Source of the DNA: Paralichthys olivaceus | Lineage: Eukaryota; Chordata; Actinopteri; Pleuronectiformes; Paralichthyidae | NCBI RefSeq assembly: GCF_024713975.1 | Contig: NC_091111.1 | Coordinates: 20,516,001 to 20,580,000 of the forward strand | Direction of reading: 5' to 3' | Length of the DNA stretch: 64,000 nt | Shown here: piece by piece, positions 57,801 to 64,000 of the stretch | Numbering within the stretch: the stretch's first letter is position 1 | Layout: each line of letters starts with the position of its first letter | Notes under the pieces: generated by a model | The model's input: only the letters and a program-made list of their open reading frames with translations | What the model was told of the DNA's origin: nothing | Databases searched by the model: none | Program-made: the position numbers and the translations under genes

Positions 57801-60800
57801 ATTAGAAGTGAAGGAAGCTTTTTATGAGCGCTGACGTGCTGAGTCCTCTGGGACATTAGACATTGACTTTTGTTAAATTTACCTATATTCAGACATAAAT
57901 GATTTCAAATTTGAATTTCAACATTTGCTGCATAATGTCTTGATTTTTTAAAACATTCTTTTTTTTTGACACCTGTTGTGAAATGAAGACAATAATTGCA
58001 AATTTCCCCGTTGTGAGACTAATAACGGTTTATTTGATCTTATCTTATTCTCATATTGTCACAGAAAGTTCACACAGAACATGCAGAAACAACTTTTGTT
58101 TAAGAAAAGAGAAATTAAAACACAGTAAATGATTTCTCCTCTAGCGCTACCCTCAGGACAAACCTTACATGTTCACCACTGTTTGATTTTCAGATATTGT
58201 CTCCTGGTGGCTCTCAGCTATCTGAGTCTATGTCAGATCACTCGAGTCTACGTCTTTGACTACGGCATGTACTCGGCTGACTTCACCGGGTAAGACTGAT
58301 CCAGGGTCAGAATCTTCCTACTCCACCTTGAGGTGTTAACTTCACTGCTGCTCTTCTCTCTCCAGACCCATGATGGTGATCACACAGAAAATTACCAGCC
58401 TGGCATTTGAAATCCACGATGGTGAGCACGTCATCTTATACTTCCTGTTTACACCTGACACAAGTCGAGGCACGTCACCTGTCTGTCAGGTTCAGACTCT
58501 GTTACCGTCTATGTCACCACCGGTAAAAGGTCAAAGGTCCAATCATGACATCAGTCTGTCAAATAAAAAAGAAATGTGTCAACAACGAATAAATATGCAA
58601 AGGTTACTCCAGCTGCTCCTCGCGACGATCACTGATAGACCAAGGTCCCCGCCATTGACTGTTAATAAAGATGGACAACATGACAGCTCCCAAAAGTTAA
58701 GCCTGACTGATGATTGACTGACTTGTGATTGTTTGAGCGTGTGTATGGGTGGGACCTCAATACCGCGGCTTCACAACTTCACAACTTCACAGACTCCACA
58801 AGATGGCAGCATTTGTTCTGAGATATTGTGGCTTCATTTCTGCAGGAAGTGGAGACGTGTCAACTTCTTTATTTTGTGTCAGGGATCTGGTCACTGTGTC
58901 CAGTCTACTGCTCAGAGGACGTCTTATAACCTATGGTCCTGGTCACAGAACATCACCACCACCCGCTCGAAACGGAAATAACGTTTAGAGAAAACTGACC
59001 TGTTGCAGCTTGTCGAGCGTAAACACAGTAAACATTTATTTATTTATTTCTCCTTGGACAGGAATGGCTCGAAAAGAGGATCATCTGACCCCAGGACAAA
59101 AGATTTTGGCGATAAGGTTTGTGTCACTGTATGGTTCACACTTTTACCCTAAAGAACCAGAAACCACACCCCCACGATAAAAGTCAGATTCCAGTGCAGA
59201 AACCACACCCCCAGTTCAGAAACCACACCCCAACATAGATAAACTGCGGCCCAATGTAGAAAAACACACCCCCACTGTAGAATCCTCAGAGTGTGATTGT
59301 CTGGTGTCTCTGTGGGCGTGTCTTCAGAAGGTTTCCCAGTCTGCTGGAATACTTCAGCTACAACTGTAACTTCCTGGGGATCCTGGCTGGACCCACCTGC
59401 TCCTACAATGACTACATTGCCTTCATTGAGGGAGACCCCCGTCGCCACAGAGACCAGGGCGCTGACGGGAAGTCCAGTGTCAAGCGGAGGCAGAGCGAGC
59501 CCTCGCCAAATGTAGGTCATGTCATTCTGAGGAAAATCTTCCAGGACCAATGAAAATCATTGACACAGTGAGAACGAAAGTAGAATAATAGTGTTTGTTT
59601 CCTCAGACTGAGGTCGTCCGTAAAGTGACAACTTCCTTCTTCTGCCTCCTGGTCTTTCTGTTGGTGTGTAAAGTTTTCCCTGTGGAACGAAACATTGACG
59701 ACGACTTCATCTCCAACACAACATTCTACTCTCAGGTGGTCTACCTGTACCTGTCCATGTTAACCACCAGACCCAAGTACTACTTTGTCTGGACACTGGG
59801 TGAGTGTGTATGCCTGTCTCACCTGTCCAACACCTGTCTGTCCTTCATTCTGCCACACCTGTCTAACACCTGTCTGTCATATCAGCTGATGCCATCAACA
59901 ATGCGGCAGGTTTCGGTTTCAACGGTTACGACAGTGACGGTTCTCCTCGCTGGGACCTGATCTCCAACCTGAGGATCCTGAACATCGAGGTGAGGACGTT
60001 GGCTGATTTGTTGTGTTATTGTCTAATCATGGTATTGATTGATATTTATTGCCCTGCTTCTCCGTCCGAACACCTTGTCGGTCTCATTCCAGTTTGCCAC
60101 CAGCTTCAAAGTTTTCCTCGACAACTGGAACATTCAGACGGCTCACTGGCTGAAAAGGTTTGAAATCGTTTATTCTACTGCCTCAGCGGTGACAGTAACC
60201 TCTACACCACCGCGCCCATTCACTATCTGCCAGAAATTGAACGATTGAGTGATTCAAGGTTCTTTACGAACCCAACACAGTCAGAGGTTTACTGTTGAAA
60301 GCTGCCACCTGCTGGCAGATATGTAACACTAACAGCCACAGAATAAAATGACCGTCTGCTGTTCAATTTAAACTTGATTTAAAAGTTCTGGATGTAAATA
60401 AACATTTTTAACATGCTGACTTGAAATAAACAGCTGCTGCTCTAATAATCCCGTAGATGGATTATTAAACATTATTCTCTCTAGTCAGCCTTTGTGTGTC
60501 TTTCTGGTTATGATGGTGTTTTGAGGGTTAAGGCAAGAGATTAAGGTCAAATCAATTTTCAAACTGATCGGGCCTTTGTGAATCTGATTCACTGATATTG
60601 TTTCATTAATCGGAATCAGAAGTACTTTATTAATGTATTTAATTAATTAATGTACATGTTGTGGAAAATCTGCTGATCAATGGTCAACTCATCAGTGAAG
60701 AAAGTGTTCAGGAGCCCTTTGACGTCTTATGCTGAAATATGTATTGAAGCTTGACCAAGGAGAAAATCAGAATTCATCAATACAACATCTGAGCATGATG

Positions 60801-61768
60801 CTCTCTCATATTCTGAAGTCTGCTTTCCTGCAGTCACACTTTAAACCCCGACAGATCATTTAATCTATGGTCTGCTAGTTCCTAAATAAACAAATGTAGT
60901 TTCTAGTTCTGGAGACAGTAGTGCCTGATTACGCAGTGTCATATCTGTGGTGTCTAGGGAGTGAAGCCTTAGACCTTCGCCAAGCTCTCGCACTTCCCCA
61001 AACACAGCAGCCTGTTGCACTATGCCCCAGAGAGAGGACAAGAGAAAGTGTCTCCGAAATTTCCATAACACATGTCAAATAAATGACCTTTATGCAATAT
61101 ATAAAATGTTAAAACTCTGTTTGTGTGTCTGGCCTCTGACTGACAGAGTGTGTTACGAGCGATGTCCCTACCACCCAACAGCAGCCACCTTCATCCTGTC
61201 AGCCATGTGGCATGGAGCGTATCCAGGTTACTACCTCACCTTCCTCACCGGCATCGTCATCACACTGGCTGCCAGAGCGGTGAGCGGTCCCAGCTAATGA
61301 AAGCTGATTCAATGCTAACAGTTCTGGGTTCATGCTAATTGATTTTTCCTCTCAGGTCAGACACAACGTTCGGCCGTACTTCCTTCAATCACCATCCCAT
61401 AAACTGGTCTATGATGTCATCACATGGGCGGCCACTCAGATCGCCATTTGCTACACAGTGGTGCCTTTTGTCCTGTTGTCCGTTGGTCCATCAATAAAGT
61501 TTTACAGGTGAGTTTGTCACCATAGGTTTAAGTCAGGTGAACTTTATGTCTACATGTTCAATTAAGGCTATTCTTCTATCTTGTCATCCTTGACAGGTCG
61601 TGGTATTTCAGTCTCCATATTGGCTGTGTTCTGTTGGCTGTGGCATTGCCAGTGAAACGGAGACATCTCCACCTCAAAGACCGGCAGAGAAAAATCCCTC
61701 AGGAGCCACTTCAGCACCCCCTGGAGGCTATAGAAAGTAACTGCAGCCAGAAGGAAAGAAACACATGA
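54833..61768 (+). CDS. mboat2: MBOAT2 lysophospholipid acyltransferase
   Basis: Thirteen exons: 54833-54922, 55741-55886, 57543-57620, 58194-58289, 58366-58421, 59062-59116, 59328-59511, 59607-59799, 59886-59989, 60093-60157, 61147-61279, 61356-61507 and 61597-61768 (507 aa; human about 520). The first exon ends LPLDQ and joins VNFVVCQLCALLSAFWFR, the conserved start of MBOAT1/2. Key residues: DLISN Asn in the WDLISNLRI loop, NWNIQTAHWLKR, and catalytic His in ILSAMWHGAYPGYYLTF. NNAAGFGFNGYD is also present. YALHFLVQSG and the QKITSLAFEIHDG stretch favour MBOAT2 over MBOAT1. It is a multi-pass ER membrane enzyme that re-acylates lysophosphatidylethanolamine and lysophosphatidic acid with unsaturated acyl-CoA. 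The C-terminal tail is shorter and lacks the long polar extension of the mammalian form. Divergent from CEP43. Confidence 0.93.
55146..55265. repeat. ATC/TTA/TTG trinucleotide-rich tract
   Basis: (CAT)n at about 55156-55178 is followed by mixed TTATTG and TTATTA units. The Asn-rich and Asp-rich antisense frames here are artefacts. In MBOAT2 intron 1. Confidence 0.8.
55887..57542 (+). other. MBOAT2 intron 2 with interspersed repeats
   Basis: About 56400-56760 looks like a common fish repeat (gacattttgttcacacatgc, atgtcgagagatgatctgta). 57095-57165 is a retroposon tail (tgtgaagcactttgctcaac, cttcataaataaaatttaca). No coding exon. Confidence 0.5.
60158..61146 (+). other. MBOAT2 intron 10
   Basis: 989 bp of mostly AT-rich DNA. 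Nothing recognisable beyond short degenerate repeats. Confidence 0.5.
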
Positions 61769-64000
61769 GAGAGAGAGAGAGAGAGGAGAAAGAGCAATCG
61801 TGTAAAACATTATATTTCCATTCAGTTGTTTAGAAAGAGGAGGTGAGCCTCATCAAGCTGAGCTTCCTCCAGATTCTGCGATACAGAAACATGATGGTCA
61901 AGTAAAAATACTGTATTATTTGGACTCATGGGGCAAATGGATACAAAGAACAGGCCATGAAATTATTTTCTCATAAACGACTGCCAGGATAGCATCTATA
62001 TGTACTGAACTATCATGGCCACCTAGGTAGTGTTACACTGACTCCATTTTGTTTGTGGTCAGAAAGCTACTGACTGTCCATCTGCAGGAAGGAATGAAGA
62101 AAAGGAGGAATAAGTGAAAGGATAATTTGGACAAAGGTTGAACAAATGATTGTAGATGTTATATGAAAAAACAGAATGAAGAAGTGAAGAGTAAATTAGT
62201 TGAGTGAAAACGAGTCAGGTGATGGGATGAATGAGCAGGTCAGTGAGTTACTGCATCAATGAGTAAATGAAAGAAACTGATGAAAAGGATGTTTTCTCCT
62301 CTACATTGATCTAAACTGAAAGACAGTCATTGTCTCACCATCACAGTATTCAGACAAATCACTTTTGGAGAAAGTGCCAATGATTATTTTACTCACCTTT
62401 GCTCTTACGTTTTGTACGAGACAAAGAAAATATTCACTCTGTCCTGAGTGGTGACAGCGACGTCGTGTTTACATTTGTAGATGTCATGTAGTTATTTATG
62501 TGACCAATCTTTCTGATGAGGCATCAATTATTAAGGCTTAATTGGCGGCTGTAATTATTGGCTGATAATAATTAATAATGATAATAATGAATGCTAACAA
62601 ATACATAATTTACTATTGTTTTATATCACTAATGTAAAATTGACATTCTTCATTTACACTATTTAAAGTTTTACAGCCACTAAAAATCTATGTTAAGAAA
62701 TGGTTCTACCAGAATAAGTCTGCAGTTGTACATGTTAATATGAAGTATACATACATATTCCCGTATATATACGTACTGTATGTATGCACATTTTAAATAT
62801 AATACATCCTGCAGCTGTTTTTTTAACCCTTCTAACGTGTTTAATGAAGTAGGCTAAAAACAAAAGGTCTGATTACTATGGGCTCATCTGTGAAGCAGTA
62901 AATTATTTATCAACCATTAATAAAGTTGCTAATTATCACTCATTAACTCTCAATAAATGGGGCCTTAACAAGTGGTACCATGTTCTTTATGTAATTCAAA
63001 CAGATGTGTGTTGTTGATGTTCAGAGTCCGAACAAGGGAAAGCAAGTGTAACAAAATTTATGAAATTTGTTCAAACTGTGAAATTCTAATGTTCATGATG
63101 TGATGAGAAATGCTTCTTTTTTTCTTTTTTTTACCTTTCCATACATTCAGCAATTTTCCCATGTGGTTGAATGAAGTTGTTAAATAGATTGATTCAGGTA
63201 TTGATAACATTTTATTTATTATAATTTATTATTGATTATATTATATATTTTATTATTTAAATTTTATACAGGGAATGCTCATGGTTCAAATGAGCTCCTA
63301 AAAAGATTTTGGTTCATTGATTCTATGCCTCAGTGTCATATGATCATGTTAACTAACAGCTCAAACCGCTTGGTCCTGGTTGGATAACAATTTTAATTTA
63401 AGGACTGAGCTGTTTAACAGGTAGAAGAGTTGGGATCATGTGAATAATTGATTAGTTGAAGGACAGAACAACAATCAGCAACTATTTTGATAATTGAATT
63501 ATGTTTGAATTATGTTTTTTTAATAAAGATTGTGAAATAATTGCCAAATATAGTTCCAGGTTCTCATGTGAGATGGTGTTCTTTGAAATGAAATCTCCGG
63601 GTTTCAAGACATCTTTTGGACTGTGGGACATTAGCATTTTTCATTTTTGATATTTTATATGATTAATTGAAAAACTCTTGTTCCATTTTAACATGTTTCT
63701 TCAATGAAGACCCTAAAGGTTAATTTAATCAGTTAAACTGTTAGTGGGTTCAGTTTGTTTGGGGTTAGCTGTTTTGATTTTGACACAACTAACAGGACAA
63801 GTGGTTCATTTAATGGCTAAAGGGTTAGAGTTTTGCAGTTTTAAAGGTTTGTTTCTTCTCAGTGTTTTGGTTTCATACATGAATAAATCCATTCAGTGCA
63901 GTATCATGTCTCAATGACTCTTCATGTTAAGGCTTCAAGGATCTTATGAATGTTCTGTTGAACTTAGTGCAATGTCACGTTTTCCGTCTTTTCTTCTCAG
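61769..64000 (+). other. MBOAT2 3' UTR and downstream spacer
   Basis: AT-rich, no coding frame. Candidate poly(A) signals AATAAA occur near 62920, 62951 and at 63522-63527, so a long 3' UTR is possible. The final bases cttttcttctcag look like a splice acceptor, so another gene's exon could begin beyond the window. Confidence 0.5.

Overview
This 64 kb window is nuclear DNA of a teleost fish, probably a percomorph. The genes have many short exons with GT-AG introns. They match vertebrate orthologues, and the intergenic DNA is full of fish-type dispersed repeats, CA/TG and GATA/GACA microsatellites, a Penelope-like element, LINE reverse-transcriptase relics and a Ty3/Gypsy LTR element. No RNA gene, CRISPR array or prokaryotic operon was seen. 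All gene names rest on recognising protein motifs by eye; no database search was run.

Layout, left to right. (1) 1-8.4 kb: last exon of a BUB1B-like gene (+), then an eight-exon PAK6 kinase gene (+) with a Penelope-like relic in intron 5. BUB1B and PAK6 are also neighbours in human. (2) 10.4-16.2 kb: a complete 1,934-codon fast-skeletal-type myosin heavy chain in ONE uninterrupted reading frame with its own TATA box, apparently an intact retrogene (+). (3) 19.2-34.3 kb: ZBTB1 (-), ZBTB25 (+) and a ten-exon MTHFD1-type gene (-). This matches the human ZBTB1/ZBTB25/MTHFD1 neighbourhood, but here the last gene ends after the dehydrogenase/cyclohydrolase domain, lacks the formyl-THF synthetase half, and begins with a mitochondrial-presequence-like leader. 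(4) 37.4-53.4 kb: a CCR6-like chemokine receptor (-) and 17-exon CEP43/FGFR1OP (-), again a human neighbour pair. They are separated by LINE fragments and a young, internally deleted Gypsy element with order gag-protease-integrase. CEP43 carries an extra EF-hand-like block and two inverted copies of a MITE-like repeat around three exons. (5) 53.5-64 kb: a 660-bp GATA/GACA array, then 13-exon MBOAT2 (+) with its 3' UTR.

The genes do unrelated jobs: spindle checkpoint, kinase signalling, contraction, transcription, folate metabolism, chemokine signalling, centrosome/cilium and phospholipid remodelling. The order is a mosaic of ancestral vertebrate synteny blocks. The most unusual items are the intronless myosin, the synthetase-less MTHFD1-type gene, and the repeat architecture in and beside CEP43.
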